NCBI GenBank assembly: GCA_013399855.1
Contig: VXAY01005982.1
Location: 525,952-589,951 of the forward strand
From: Oxyruncus cristatus
Lineage: Eukaryota > Chordata > Aves > Passeriformes > Cotingidae
Length of the DNA: 64,000 bases
Reading direction: 5' to 3'
Part shown: positions 44,005 to 54,774 of the stretch, one piece after another
Position numbering within the stretch: the stretch's first letter is position 1
Layout of the letters: every line of letters starts with the position of its first letter
Position numbers and translations under genes: made by a program
Notes under the pieces: generated by a model
Told to the model about the DNA's origin: nothing
The model's input: the letters and a program-made list of their open reading frames with translations, nothing else
The model's database searches: none

Positions 44005-47000
44005 CAGGGAAAGCATCTGGTGCTGCTGCAGGAAGGGGCTGCCCAGGACGTGGGGTCATGCTCTGCTGTATAACACGGCCGGAGCTGCCACACCAGCCAT
44101 CCCACAGCACCTGCCCATGGGTGGAAGAGTCACACCACATCCACAGCACCCAGCGAGGGGAGACCACAGTGCTGCCAGTCCCACGTGCCACAGCCCCAAA
44201 GCCCTGAGCTGGACACATCCGACTGGCTCTCCCCTTGTGAGCTGCCAGTCCTGGGCTCCATCCCCAGCTCCATCCCCAGGAGGTGCAGGATCCCTGCACG
44301 CAGCCTGTCCCGATGGGGAACAGGTTCCAAGGGAAGTGGCAGGAGGCTTCACCTCCCAAAGGAGGGACCCTGCCACCAGCCAGGGAGCACACAGAGGAAG
44401 CATGGAGAGAGCTGTCTCTCCCCCAGTGATCCAGCTGGGGCTTTGCCAGGAGGAAGGTGCTGCATGGAGAAACGCCAGCACTTTCTAGCACAGAAGGATG
44501 GATGAAGGTATCCCGAGGTGGGATCTGTGTCGGCAGAAGCTCTGGGACCAGCACTACGGCCTCCAGGAGCCACCTCCTGTGCGACCAAAATATGGCTGTA
44601 AACAGTACCTGAGGACCAAGTGGGAGAGAGACTACAGATCAGATCCAAGGAGCAGCAAGATGGGAAGAAAAGAGCTGGTGGGGGTCAACCAGAGGCAACA
44701 GAGGATCCACACAGTGTAAGGGGACAGCAGTGGACCCACAGTAGGCTCTTCCTGACTGTTCCAGGCCTCCCTGCCAGCAGCTGCTCTCTGGGCAGTGCCC
44801 TGGGAGCAGCTATTTGAAATGCAAAGAAAGTTTGATAAACTGCAAAGACAAATTTGGTGCTTCTGTCCTTTTTTGGTCCAGAACTCCCAAGCATACATGG
44901 GATCCCTTGGGAGAACAGAGCAGAAAGATGGAGCCTAACATGAAGCATCATCTCTGGAGCCTGGAGCAGGGGCTGCTCAGGGCACCACAGCACACAGTGA
45001 GCAGGGACACTCAGTGGCATGTTTCGTGCCAGGAGTCATGGCAGAGGATGGACAGTACCAAAGGGCCAAAATGCTACCACACAGAGGATCCAAGAGGCAA
45101 GAGAGAGGAGACCTGTCCTGCCTGGCGTCAAGCCCCCTGCTTTGTCCTGTTCTGCAGACTCCCCAGTTCCCACACGGATGGCTGACACTGCATTGTGCCC
45201 TGGCAGGGCAGGGAAAGGCCAAAACTAGCACAGCCACACAAGGTCCCTGCTGTCATTCCTGATTTCAGCAGGCTGCCCACCATGGAGCCCTGCCTGCACC
45301 CCTCCCTGGGCTCTCAAGGTGACACTTGGCTCCCTGGGGATGTGTCCATCAGATCCATCCCACTCCTCCTCTCCTTAAGGATCTCAAACCCTGTCTCTCG
45401 CCATCAGCCACTCACTGGAAACCCTGCAGGGCTGGGCTCCAGGGAACAGGGGTAACCCTTGCTCTGGCTCAAGGTGGACTCCTGACCCGTGGCTGCCCCA
45501 TGGGACAGCTGCTGTGCTCAGCCCTGGCAGCCCGGTGGCTCCCGCCACACTCACACTCCGTCCTACCCCAGGACAGCAAGTTCTTGAGGGATTGTCCTTC
45601 ATCCCCCACCTGGAGAACAAATACACAGTGTGGCTCCTCTTGGAGAAACACCGACCACCAGCACAGCTCCTCCCCAGCGCAGCACCAGTCATCGGCTACA
45701 CCGGCAGACCAGGCACACCACCAGCTGTGGTGCCCACCTCTGCCACGGCGGTGGGAGGCCAGCCTGGCACGGCCTCCGCTCTGGGAAGTGTCAGCCCCTC
45801 GTTCCCTTACCTTGGTGCACCACTCATGCTGCCAAGGCTCCTCAGCAGTGAAGGTTCCAGGATAGGCGGGCAGGACGATGGCACCTCCAGGACCCACCCA
45901 AGCACCAGAACCGGCACGTGCCGGGCTCTGCACCCGACCGGCCCTCCCGGCCACGCCACACAGCCGCGGCTCCCGGCGCTGTCTTTGGAGCCGGCTGCTG
46001 CAGTGCACGCGTCCTCCCCCCCTGCCCTTTCCAACACCGCTGGTGATGGGAGGGAGTTAGAAATGCCAGGAGAAGCACTCCCTATTTCAAGAAGCCAGAT
46101 CATCTGAAGACTGGCAGCAACCCAGCACCCGGCGAAACATCCCCAGATTTATGGCCAGCACGGCCAAAGAGACAGAAGAGCTTTAGTGAACCTGTTTTGA
46201 AGACCCCATGGGAAAGTGCCAGTGGAATCTGAGTGACCCAGGAACTCCACCTCTCCATGGGGAAAACACAAGCGACACAAGAAAGGAGCCCGGCAGCCCC
46301 AGGGACTGCGGGGAGGGGGCTGCCAAGGGATGGGCTGCGTCCTAGGACCAACGGGACACACATCGGGACACCACACCCAGGGACTAGGCGGCTGCTGGGA
46401 CAGCAGAGCATCGCTGCTGGAGCACCCTGCACTGCCTGTGGCACTGATCCAGCCTCCCCCTCCTCCTCCTCCAGGGCTTCTTCCTCTCCTTCCCCTCTTT
46501 GTCATTCCTCTCAGCTCACGCCTCTTCTCTGCTCTCCTTCAGCTGCTCGCAGCAATAATCCAGGGCACTGACGCCCCGGCAGATTGCTCAGCGCCGCTCC
46601 ACGCTGCTGACCGGGGTTTTAATGACTCCCCCAGCCGCGCTGGGGCTGGTCCCCACCTCCGCCGGCTGCCAGGCAGGCTCTCCCCACCATCCCTCCTCCA
46701 AAAAACACCTGCACCCTCCACAGGGACGGGCGAGGAGCACCCACCACCTCCAGCTTAGCGGGGGCTCGGCTGGTATCTGCTCTCGCCTTGCACCCAGGCT
46801 CTCAGCCACTGCAGGGACCCACAGGATCCTCTCAGCAGCCCCGGCCCCCCAGGGCTCCCCCGCCTCCCGGGCAAGGCGAGTGCAGCCAAGGACACCAATG
46901 CAGCAGCCAGAGGGGCCACAGGCTGACTGCACGGTGCATATTCCTTGGGGACAGGGAAGGGACAACTGCGGCTCAGTGCCGGTCAGACAGCGCTGCTCAA

Positions 47001-47900
47001 AGCGTCGTGGCACAGGGCTGTGCACAGGCACAGACCAGGCAGGGACGGGACACGGACCAGGCAGGGATTCGACAGGTACTGGGGTTCTGCCTGCAGGATC
47101 CAGGATCCCAGCAGCATTCTGGGCTCCAGCTGCTCCATGCCAGCACCTGCCAGCTCCTGGCACCAGCACCCTGTGAGGGATGGAGTGAGGGTCTGCTCCC
47201 CAGTGAGGAGGATGGGTAGGGCAGGGACCGAGCCCTGTCCCCAGAGCTGAGCTGCCCATGGGCAGCCAGGCAGGGACACGCTGCCGGGACTGGGGGACAG
47301 GCCAGCAGCATGACTCTGGCCAGCCCTGCCATCGCCCCCCACGAGGCCGTGTCTAGATCCAGTATCCAGCTTTGGGCCCCCAGTGCAGGTGGGACTAATA
47401 TACTGGAGTCTGGCAGAAGGCCACAGTGATGTTTGGAAGTTGGAGCATGGGACAGAGATACAGTGGGAGGGAGGTGGGTGCTCGACCCAGAGAAAGGGAG
47501 GCTCAGGGACACCAGGGGCAGGGGGTTTATGGAGAGATCAGGGCCAGGGCAGGCAGCAGGGAGGGCAGTGGAGCTCCAGCTGCAATATCCTGCTTCCCAA
47601 CAAATCCATCCATCCATGCATATCAGCAAAGCAATTTTAGAGGCAAGCAGCAGCCACCATCCAGCAACCATAAAGCAGAGACAGTGCTGACTGCCAGCAA
47701 CCATAGCCTGCTGGTCCCCTGCCTGGCATCACCCCAGACAGTGCCTGGTATCATCTCAGCCCCTGCCTCCATCTCCATGCTCAGCCCCAGCCCCAGGTGC
47801 AGGGAGCAGCAGATGAGCTGGGGGCACAGGGGGTGCCCCATGACCCCTACCCCCCCGACCCATCACTGCCAGGCACACCACTCGCTGCCAGGCTGTAGGT
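44005..47900. other. Long GC-rich noncoding block, no confident gene
   Basis: Apart from the protein-like frame at 44498-44719, frames of up to 235 codons (46997-47704, minus) lack domains. A short AT patch lies at 44812-44880. No transposon or RNA gene was recognised. Confidence 0.4.
44498..44719 (+). other. Protein-like open frame of 73 codons (weak candidate)
   Basis: It opens MDEGIPRWDLCRQKLW in a strong start context (A at -3, G at +4) and is rich in Arg, Lys, Asp, Tyr and Trp. The middle reads PKYGCKQYLRTKWERDYRSD, an unusual basic and aromatic composition for this window. It ends IHTV before TAA, and a GTAAGG lies in the last codons, so it could be an exon. A CTTTCTAG acceptor-like string sits just upstream. 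I do not recognise the family. Confidence 0.18.
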
Positions 47901-47904
47901 CCCT

Positions 47905-48090
47905 TGTCCCGTCCTTTAATTAACATTCCACATGTAAAGTTGGATTGTAATTACTGCCACTGATTAACAGGCCGAGGTAGCCCGTCTCCGAGGGAGCAGA
48001 TTAGCCGTGGCTCTCTCGAGCTGCTGCTCTCACCTCGGCACTGCCGGTGCATTTTAAGCAGGGCCCGACGCCCCTGCAGTCAGTGATTAA
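47905..48090. promoter_or_regulatory. AT-rich island with homeodomain palindrome overlapping a TEAD site
   Basis: TTAATTAA (47916-47923) shares its last base with ACATTCCA (47923-47930), a perfect TEAD consensus. Further cores are TGTAATTACTG (about 47946-47956), GATTAACAGG (about 47962-47971) and GTGATTAATGGG (about 48083-48094). Candidate enhancer. Confidence 0.45.
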
Positions 48091-48094
48091 TGGG

Positions 48095-48480
48095 TGAACT
48101 GGACGAGGACACGGTGGCTCCGTCCCTGCCGCTCTGCCCACCATCTGCTGGGGCATGATGGACCCAGCTTCACTGGCTGGGGGCTGGCAGCGGGGAGGAT
48201 GCTGGATGCCAGGAGGTGATTCCCAGAGCCTCCTCTCCCCACTGTCCAGGCACCAGGCAGGGGACACAGGACACTATTCCCAGAAGCCAAGGTCCCTGTG
48301 GAGGGAGAGGAGCACACCACTCAAACCTTGCCCTGTCTGGATGTGAAGACACATGAGAACATCCCACATCCCCAGCTCGGCCCTTCCTGGCTCACCCGTG
48401 GCTCCAGACCCTGTGCTGCCCATCCGCCAGGGCCCCAGGGTGTGACAGGACCCTCCAGCCACAGCCCACCGTGGATCCAT
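48095..48480. other. GC-rich noncoding sequence, nothing recognised
   Basis: Short Pro/Ser/Gly-rich frames only. Confidence 0.4.
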
Positions 48481-48484
48481 CCTT

Positions 48485-48905
48485 CCAGGAAGGCAATCAG
48501 CTGTAATTAACGGCTGTTGCGGGCAGAACACAGCACAGGAACCTTCTTCACTTCTTTTCCCCAAGACTGCAAAATAAATTATCCTGCAAAGTTAGCAGAG
48601 GCTGAGCTATGGAAACAATTAAACAAAAATTAAATCTAATTCATTTATACTCAGAGCACAAAGTGGATAATGTGGGGGTTTTCTTTGCTCTCCTCTCTTT
48701 GCCTTGGTGTTACAGAGGACTATTATGGGAAATTAATCACAGGGAAAAGCAATGAACGTGATCTATCGGTCTTTAAAAGTGCACTGTAGTGATTATATAA
48801 AAATCTATTAGAGAGGCCAGGAAATAGCAGAGTGACACCATTTAAAAGGAAAAAGGAGACAGGGCTGGTGGCAAAGGGATCGATTTCTTAAATGACGGAT
48901 CCATG
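48485..48905. promoter_or_regulatory. Longest AT-rich island, strong enhancer candidate
   Basis: It begins with CAGCTGTAATTA (48498-48509), an E-box directly joined to a homeodomain core. A SOX-type AACAAT (48614-48619) opens an A/T-rich run of AATTAAACAAAAATTAAATC to about 48636. GGATAATG, AATTAATCAC and GATTATATAAAAATC follow. All frames are interrupted by stops, so it is not coding. About 420 bp of sustained AT in GC-rich surroundings is the most enhancer-like block here. Confidence 0.5.
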
Positions 48906-48909
48906 GCAG

Positions 48910-49520
48910 AGGGAGCGGGAGGAGGTCAGACCCCGGGGTGGGCAGCGGTGCAGACCAGGACAGCTCTGGGGGACAAAGCCAGGCCCTGGGGCTGTGCACG
49001 GCTCAATGGCACTGCGTCCCCAAAAAGGCCATCCAACGGCCCAGATGCCACTGCAAGGAGGGCTGACCCCATGGGGCTCCCACAGAGCACAGTCCCACGA
49101 CGCTGCTGGTACGGGCACAGGGATGGCTGTCCCACACACCTGCAGCATCCCATCACATCCCCTGTGGCACTGCCCATTTGAGGGTCCCCAGGAAGGTGAC
49201 CCCCATCACTAGCAATGATCAGGAGAGCAGACCCTCCCTGCCCAGCCCCCCAATCCCCCCATGCTGACGCCCTCTGGCACACACTGGGCTCCTTAACAGT
49301 GGCGATAAAACCTTCACCGAGGCAGATTCCACCATAAATCCCAGCCGGCAGCAGGAATGGCCCCGGGCCAGTTTGAAGCTTTAACGACACCATCAATCCC
49401 TGAGGAGCCCAGGGCGGACCCCAGCACGCGGCCAGGCAGGGGCTGAGCCCCCAGTGGGTGCTGCACCCCGGGACTGAGCTGCGGCAAAGCGGCGATCGGC
49501 CACACAGCTCCGGGTGGACG
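48910..49520. other. GC-rich noncoding sequence, no gene seen
   Basis: A 200-codon minus-strand frame (48926-49528) has no domains. Nothing else recognised. Confidence 0.4.
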
Positions 49521-49525
49521 ACCCG

Positions 49526-49835
49526 CACCAGTGGGCAGTTAGACCCTGAGATCAGCTCAGCTGGTCAGAACATGGTGTGCATAACACCAAGGTTTTGGGG
49601 TTGATCCCTGGACGGGCCATTCATTTAAGACCTGGACTTGGTGATGCTTCCAACTCCCTTATGTCCCTCTCGACTCTGAACATTCTGTGATTCTGCAAAT
49701 TCCACACCAGTGAGCAATCCAACAACAAACCTCAGGCGATCCTGTGCCAGTGGGCAATCCCACAACAACAGGCACTCCCATGGGCAATTCCACACCAATG
49801 AGTAATCCCACTCCTCTGGGCTAGCCCACAGCCAC
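49526..49835. repeat. Degenerate CCAGTGGGCAATCCCA-type repeat, interrupted by the SINE
   Basis: Variants of the word CCAGTGGGCAATCCCA appear at about 49528 (left of the SINE) and at about 49707, 49754, 49778 and 49796 (right of it), with variable spacers. The SINE therefore appears to have landed within an old short-repeat array. Confidence 0.5.
49546..49695 (+). mobile_element. tRNA-Ile-derived SINE with CR1-type tail (TguSINE1-like)
   Basis: The first 74 nt (49546-49619) align base for base in length with tRNA-Ile. The D-arm keeps AGCTCAGCTGGTCAGA, the anticodon arm keeps TGGTG and CACCA, the T loop keeps GTTGATC, and the acceptor end reads ACGGGCCA. The tail (49620-49695) has GACTTGGTGATGCTTCCAAC and ends CATTCTGTGATTCTG, the octamer-type CR1 3' end needed for CR1 mobilisation. 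The anticodon loop reads TGCATAA instead of CTAATAA, and the first acceptor bases no longer pair, so it is not a working tRNA gene. I know this design from songbird TguSINE1 elements. No clear target-site duplication was found. Confidence 0.85.
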
Positions 49836-49864
49836 CACAGCCACCCAGTGCCACCACCCCATGG

Positions 49865-50190
49865 CCACCATTTATAAACTCCTCAAGTCCCACATTAGTG
49901 CAGGGAAATGCCTTTATGGGAATTTAATGGTAGTTTCTCCTCCCCACCAGGCATGTGGAAGCCAAACTCACCGTGATGCTTCCACCGCATCCTTTCAATG
50001 ACTTGGAAAAAAAAAAAGAGTGGAAAAAACCCCCCTTTGATCTCAGCAGCCCGATTGTTTAGCCCATGCCGGGATTTAATTGAGAAGGGATGTCCTTGAA
50101 TAAATGCAGAGATGTCCTTACTCCCCAGGAAAGCTGCTGTGAGTTGAACAATCCCCTGTATGAGGTTTTCTGCTCATCCAGGGATATTCT
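49865..50190. other. AT-rich island with A11 run
   Basis: The stretch includes GGGAATTTAATGG (about 49919-49931), an A11 run (50007-50017) and GGGATTTAATTGAG (about 50071-50084). Candidate noncoding element, moderate AT content. Confidence 0.33.
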
Positions 50191-50194
50191 GGGA

Positions 50195-50585
50195 CAATAC
50201 AGCCCCGGGGCTGCCGCCGCATGTCACCCATCCATCACCGGGAATGCCAGTGGCGGGCAGGCTGCCACAGCACAGAGATGAGTGAGGGGGGCACCGGGCC
50301 CTGAGGGACAGCCAGGGACACTGTTCTGCCCCCAATCCAGTACAGGGAGAAGAGGGAGGCCAGGAGGTGGAGCAGCCACGCACGCAGTGGGACAGGGACC
50401 GGGGCTCATTTGGCACTGGCAGAGGGGCTGCAGGTGGGTCGTGGTGCCCCAGAGAAGTTGAGTTACGGTGCAACAGAAGGCAAGGGGCAGCTGGCCCACG
50501 AGAGCTGGCACTCACACCCGGGGTGCCAGCACCGGCCCCTGGCAAACGCCTTCCCTGCTGCCAGCCTTGGCAGCAGTGCAGGAGC
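50195..50585. other. GC-rich noncoding sequence, nothing recognised
   Basis: Approach to the CpG-dense stretch. Overlapping low-complexity frames only. Confidence 0.38.
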
Positions 50586-50589
50586 CACA

Positions 50590-51590
50590 GTGGAGAGCCC
50601 GCCAACCCCGGCGGGGAGGTCGGCACTGCCGGCCGCAGCAGGCAGGTTCCTGCTCATTTCCTCCCGGGCTGCGGCCCCTGCCAGCGCTCAGCACCTCGGC
50701 ATCCCTGGCCCTCCTCTGCCAGGTCCCTCCGGCCCAGCCAGGCTTCCCGCCGACACAAAGCCTCGTACTGAGGAAGGGAACCGGCCCTGGGGATCCCCCG
50801 GTGCTGCACACGTCCGAGGGGAACTAGAGAGGGGCAACGATGTAGGGAGGGGTCCCTCAGCGGCAGCACTGCACTCAAAAATTTGGGACTCTGTATCTTC
50901 TGCCCTGCCCAGCGCAGCCGGTGTCAGGCGCCGATCAGCATCATCATCCTCCTCCGTCCTCCTCCTCGCCGCCGCAGCCGCTTGGGTGTCTTTGCCGCAA
51001 GCCTCCCTTGCCAGGGAAGCGCCGCGCTATTTTAATCCGGCATCTCCCACCATCCCAGCGAGGCTGGCTGCGAGCGCAGCCCCAGGAGAGCTCTGCCCCG
51101 CGCCCCCGCACCCGCTCAGGATGGAGGAACACCCCGGGGCCATGCTTGGAAGAGTCAAGCTGGAGGCAGGAGGGGGCTGGCAGGCACCGAACCCGGGAGG
51201 AGGCTGCTTTTACTCTGGAAGGGAATTGATGGCGATAAAGGCGAGCGCAGGGAGAGGACGCGGGAATTCCCAGCTCATTACAGTGCTGGCATTTTCAGCA
51301 GTTACAGCAGCTCCTCTTCTCATCCGTTAAAGTCCTTGTCCTCTCCCTGCCCAGGGGACCTGCGCTCAGCTCTGCAGTTGCCCCAGCGCTGTCCCACCAG
51401 CCCTGCCACCGGCGTGTGCCAGCGCAGAGCCGCGGGATGCCGAGTGCCCGCGGGACCAAACGCGGGGTGCCCGGGGGGTGCCCGGGGGGTGCCCGGGGGG
51501 TGCCCGGCCGAGCTGCGCTGGGGAGCGCGGGGGCTGCGGGAGGAACGGGAGCAGCAGCAAGAGCGCTCTCAGCCCCTGGACTCGCTGGCT
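50590..51590. promoter_or_regulatory. CpG-dense stretch, candidate CpG island or promoter
   Basis: I count about 21 CpGs in the 250 bp from 50880 to 51130, and CpGs remain common to 51590. CCTCCTCCGTCCTCCTCCTC (50947-50966) is a pyrimidine run typical of GC-rich promoters. A 306-codon frame (50410-51330) crosses it but is Ala/Pro/Ser-rich and lacks a clear donor or domain. This is the best candidate for a transcription start in the window, strand unknown. Confidence 0.42.
51464..51507 (+). repeat. 11-bp G-rich tandem array, G-quadruplex motif
   Basis: The unit GGGGGGTGCCC is repeated, giving G runs at 51464-51467, 51473-51478, 51484-51489 and 51495-51500 separated by identical TGCCC loops. 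Four runs of at least four G with 5-nt loops satisfy the usual G-quadruplex definition. It lies inside the CpG-dense stretch. Confidence 0.85.
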
Positions 51591-51594
51591 GCGG

Positions 51595-52110
51595 TGGCTA
51601 AAGGCGAGCTGATTAAAGCAATTAGGATTTTAAATAGTAACACAAGAGTGGCTCATCAGCGCTGAAGAGGCAGTCAACTGACAGGCTGAGGAGCCTATTT
51701 AGGGATATCGCTTGGCTGAGGATCCTCAGCGAGGCCCAAAGACTCCGTTGGAGAGAGGGCGCCGGCACAGGGGTGTCCCAGGGACCCCAAAGCCTCCCCT
51801 GGGTCCCCAAAGCCTGGGCACACGGAGCATCCTGGCCTGGGGGTGACAAAGGGGACAGCCCTGTGCACGCTGCCAGCACTCTCCCCTGCCCTGCGGCCGC
51901 AGGGACGTCAAGGGGCACCTGGCCCAGCCCAGAAGCACCGGCACAGCCAAGGAGCGCCGCTGCCTGCTCCTCCCTCTCCTTAAGCTTGTTTGTTCTCTCT
52001 AATAAAGGCTCCGGGAAGGGAACACGGAACGAATTTCGTAGTGTTTCCCAGGAGGCAGTGTCGTGCAGCAGCAGCTCAAAAGTAACAGATAAAGTGCCTT
52101 TTGCAACAGC
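51595..52110. other. AT-rich islets beside the CpG-dense stretch
   Basis: GCTGATTAAAGCAATTAGG and ATTTTAAATAGTAAC (about 51609-51644) form the first. The second, at 51975-52100, has CTCTAATAAAGGCTCC and AAAGTAACAGATAAAGTGCC. GC-rich sequence separates them. Candidate minor elements. Confidence 0.33.
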
Positions 52111-52114
52111 TAGA

Positions 52115-53870
52115 GCACCCCCCCAACACATTTTGCCTGCTTGGACTCAAGGCTGAGATGCTGGAGATTTAAGGCAGCCTGGTGGGAAATCCATCTGGTT
52201 TGGTGTATGCCAATCTCCAATCACAAAGGAATCTGGACTCACATACAGATGCAGGAGCATCATAAACAGCCTTGAAACGCTCTGTACCCTTCCTGCTGCT
52301 CATTCCCTACACCTGTGTTTGCTCCTGGCTGTGCTGGCTGACGCTGGGTGCCGACAGGCGCAGGGCCCAGCCTGAGCACCTGCCGCAGGATGTGGCCCAC
52401 AGGGATAATGGGGGCACAACTGCGAGGAGCTTCCCAGTCCTGTCTCCATGGGCCCTATGGCCCAGGACTGGGCTGCTGCTCCATCCTCACTCCTGCAGCT
52501 GCATCCCAGCAGGATGGCATCACTGCCGAGCAGCTTAATGTCCCCTGGCTCCAGGGCTGGATCCGCTCACTCTCAGATGGAGGAAAAAAGAAAAGGGTAG
52601 AAACAGGGAAGGGAGGGCAGGAGCTGCAGCCCAAGCACAAGCCTCTTGCTGACTTTCTTGCGAGCTCTGAGATGCCGTGGGAGGGAACTGGCACAGGCGC
52701 ACTCCATTTATTTATAGGCATTTCTGTGGCACTCGATTAAACGCTGTGGTGGAGATATTGCAGCGTGAAGAGTATTTAGAGCTGTTTAACACCTCTTAGT
52801 CGGCAAAAGCCCATCTGATTCCCGCAGCGAATTGGGAAAGTGCACACAGCAAGGGCAAAAGCAAGGAAGATGCCCTCTCCCAGCCCCAGCTCCGCTTGGA
52901 AAAGAGATGGGATCTTGTGACCCTTGATGCACTTGTGGCAATGCATCCATGGCCTCACATGATGCTCCATTGCTTCCGGGTCAGTAGCCAAGGGACCAGT
53001 GTTCTGCAGCAGGACACGCACCTGCACCCTGCCCGGGTCCCACAGAGGTGCCTCCCTCTACCTGCTTCGGGGGTGCTGATGGCACAGTGCTGGTACGAGG
53101 TGCTGGCCAGCCCCAGCACCGACGGGCCCTGCCTGCACCATCCCCAGATCTACAAGTCCTGCTAAAGGATGGGGCCTGCCCAGGGGAGGGCACAGGAGTT
53201 CCTGATGCTCAGGAGAAGCTTGCTCCCAGCCTTCTCTGGCTATCTATAACCACTCTGCAAAACCTCCCTGTGCCTTATCAGGATGGTGGAGGGCCGAGCC
53301 AGTAAATCTCCAGATCTCAGGAAAGCCGTTGGGGGGAGAGAGTTCAAAGGAAAGGCTGCCAAGTGCATGCCAAGGTGAGCTCTAATTGCACCACTACGAA
53401 TCTACCACTGGCACTTTTGCCTTTGGATTGCTTCACCCCCCTGCTGCAGAATTTGGCCTGCCAGTCCCCAAGACACGGGAACAAGCCATGGGAGCATCCA
53501 GGGCACTAGCGGCCTGGTGACTGCACCACTGCTCACCCGCAGCACAAGATGCACACAAGCAAGGCTGAAACACAGGGAGAGCACCAGCCCCTGGCAATGC
53601 CAGTGAAGCACCACCAGCTCCTGAAGAAGCACATTCCCATGGGCTCTCCCAAGTCATCCCCCAGGCACCAGGCACCCTGAACCCACCAGCATCCCGGCAG
53701 TGCTGGAGCTGCTTGAGCTGAGTGTGTCCTAGTGCCTGGACAGGAGATGCCCTTTGCTCTGTGTGGTGATGGACCCGTGGATCCCACCCACCAGGGTGCT
53801 GGGGGCAGGCTGGGGCCAGTGGACATGGGGTGCCAGGGCTCGCCCTGCCAGCTGCTCCCGCTCACCCCGG
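52115..53870. other. Mixed noncoding block, no gene seen
   Basis: An AT-richer patch lies at 52705-52860 (CCATTTATTTATAGGC, about 52703-52718). Frames are short and overlapping. No repeat family recognised. Confidence 0.4.
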
Positions 53871-53874
53871 GCCT

Positions 53875-54190
53875 GTGTCGCTTGCAAATGGATGCAATTA
53901 AGTTGATACTGCAGCGGCCTGTAATTGCTGTTTCCTCAGCTTGGCAACACGACCCCGGAAACCCCCATTATACTAATCACTGTCACACGAACACAATCGC
54001 AGAACACATAAAAACCTGGTGTGCCTCGTGCTGAAATATAACCCCGCCGAAGGCTCTGCCATGCCATAAATCTGCTCAGCACTTAACACTGCCAGCTAAA
54101 TGGCCCCCGCTTAATTATAGCTCCATAAACAGGACTTTATAGCAGTATCAATACCGTCGAAAATCAATCCTGCTGATGGACAAAGGGATG
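53875..54190. promoter_or_regulatory. AT-rich island, candidate enhancer
   Basis: Contains GATGCAATTAAGTTGATAC (about 53891-53909), CCTGTAATTGCTG (about 53918-53930), CCATTATACTAATCACTGTC (about 53965-53984) and CCGCTTAATTATAGC (about 54107-54121), all with TAAT/ATTA cores. No frame stays open. Noncoding and probably constrained. Confidence 0.42.
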
Positions 54191-54374
54191 GACTCATGTC
54201 CTGCTGCCCTGGGGCTGGGCCACCGCTGCTCCCCGCTGCTCCCAGCTCGGGGGGACCCCGGGTGGCTCAGCCTCACTCCTGCACCCATCTCGGCCATGCT
54301 GCAGCCCGGCCACGCTCTGCTGGACACAGATTCCAACCAGCCTTGGTGCGGTGCTGCCACGGAGCCGCAGCCAG

Positions 54375-54770
54375 GACATTAGCATGGCAACCCACACCGA
54401 TCTCTGTCAATTATGCTCCAGTATTTGAGGTCTAACCAGCTTCAAATTGAATCAGGGCGAAATCATCAGTATAAAAAGTGCCCGCAACAGCCCTTCAATT
54501 CCAGCACTAGGAAAAAAAAAGTTCTACATCTCATAATGGCCTTCTACCCCATAATGAACAGGAAAAATAAATTAGATTCCCAGCTAAGGGTATATTTATA
54601 CAATTTCATTATGTGCCCATGAGCAAGTCTGGTTTTCACCAAGATAAAAATGAGCTCTCAGCAATGCTCGTGCTAAATAAATGGAGTGATTTAACAGCTT
54701 AACAAGGAGTGCAACGAAGGGGCTGCAGAACCATGGCAAAAACGGAAAATAAAAACAAAAAACATCAAAA
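54375..54770. promoter_or_regulatory. Long AT-rich island with GATA site
   Basis: Nearly 400 bp of AT-rich sequence with CATGGCAAC near 54383 (half of an RFX X-box), TGTCAATTATGC (about 54405-54416), TATATTTATACAATTTC (about 54591-54607) and AGATAA (54642-54647, GATA type). GGAGTGATTTAACAGC lies near the end. With the preceding island it forms an almost continuous 900-bp AT-rich domain. Confidence 0.45.
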
Positions 54771-54774
54771 TGCT

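Noticed and set aside
49546..49619. Functional tRNA-Ile gene
   Set aside because: The acceptor stem no longer pairs, the anticodon loop is altered and a CR1-type tail follows, so it is a SINE head.
50410..51330. 306-codon open frame across the CpG-dense stretch
   Set aside because: High GC removes stop codons. The translation is Ala/Pro/Ser low complexity with no recognisable domain.
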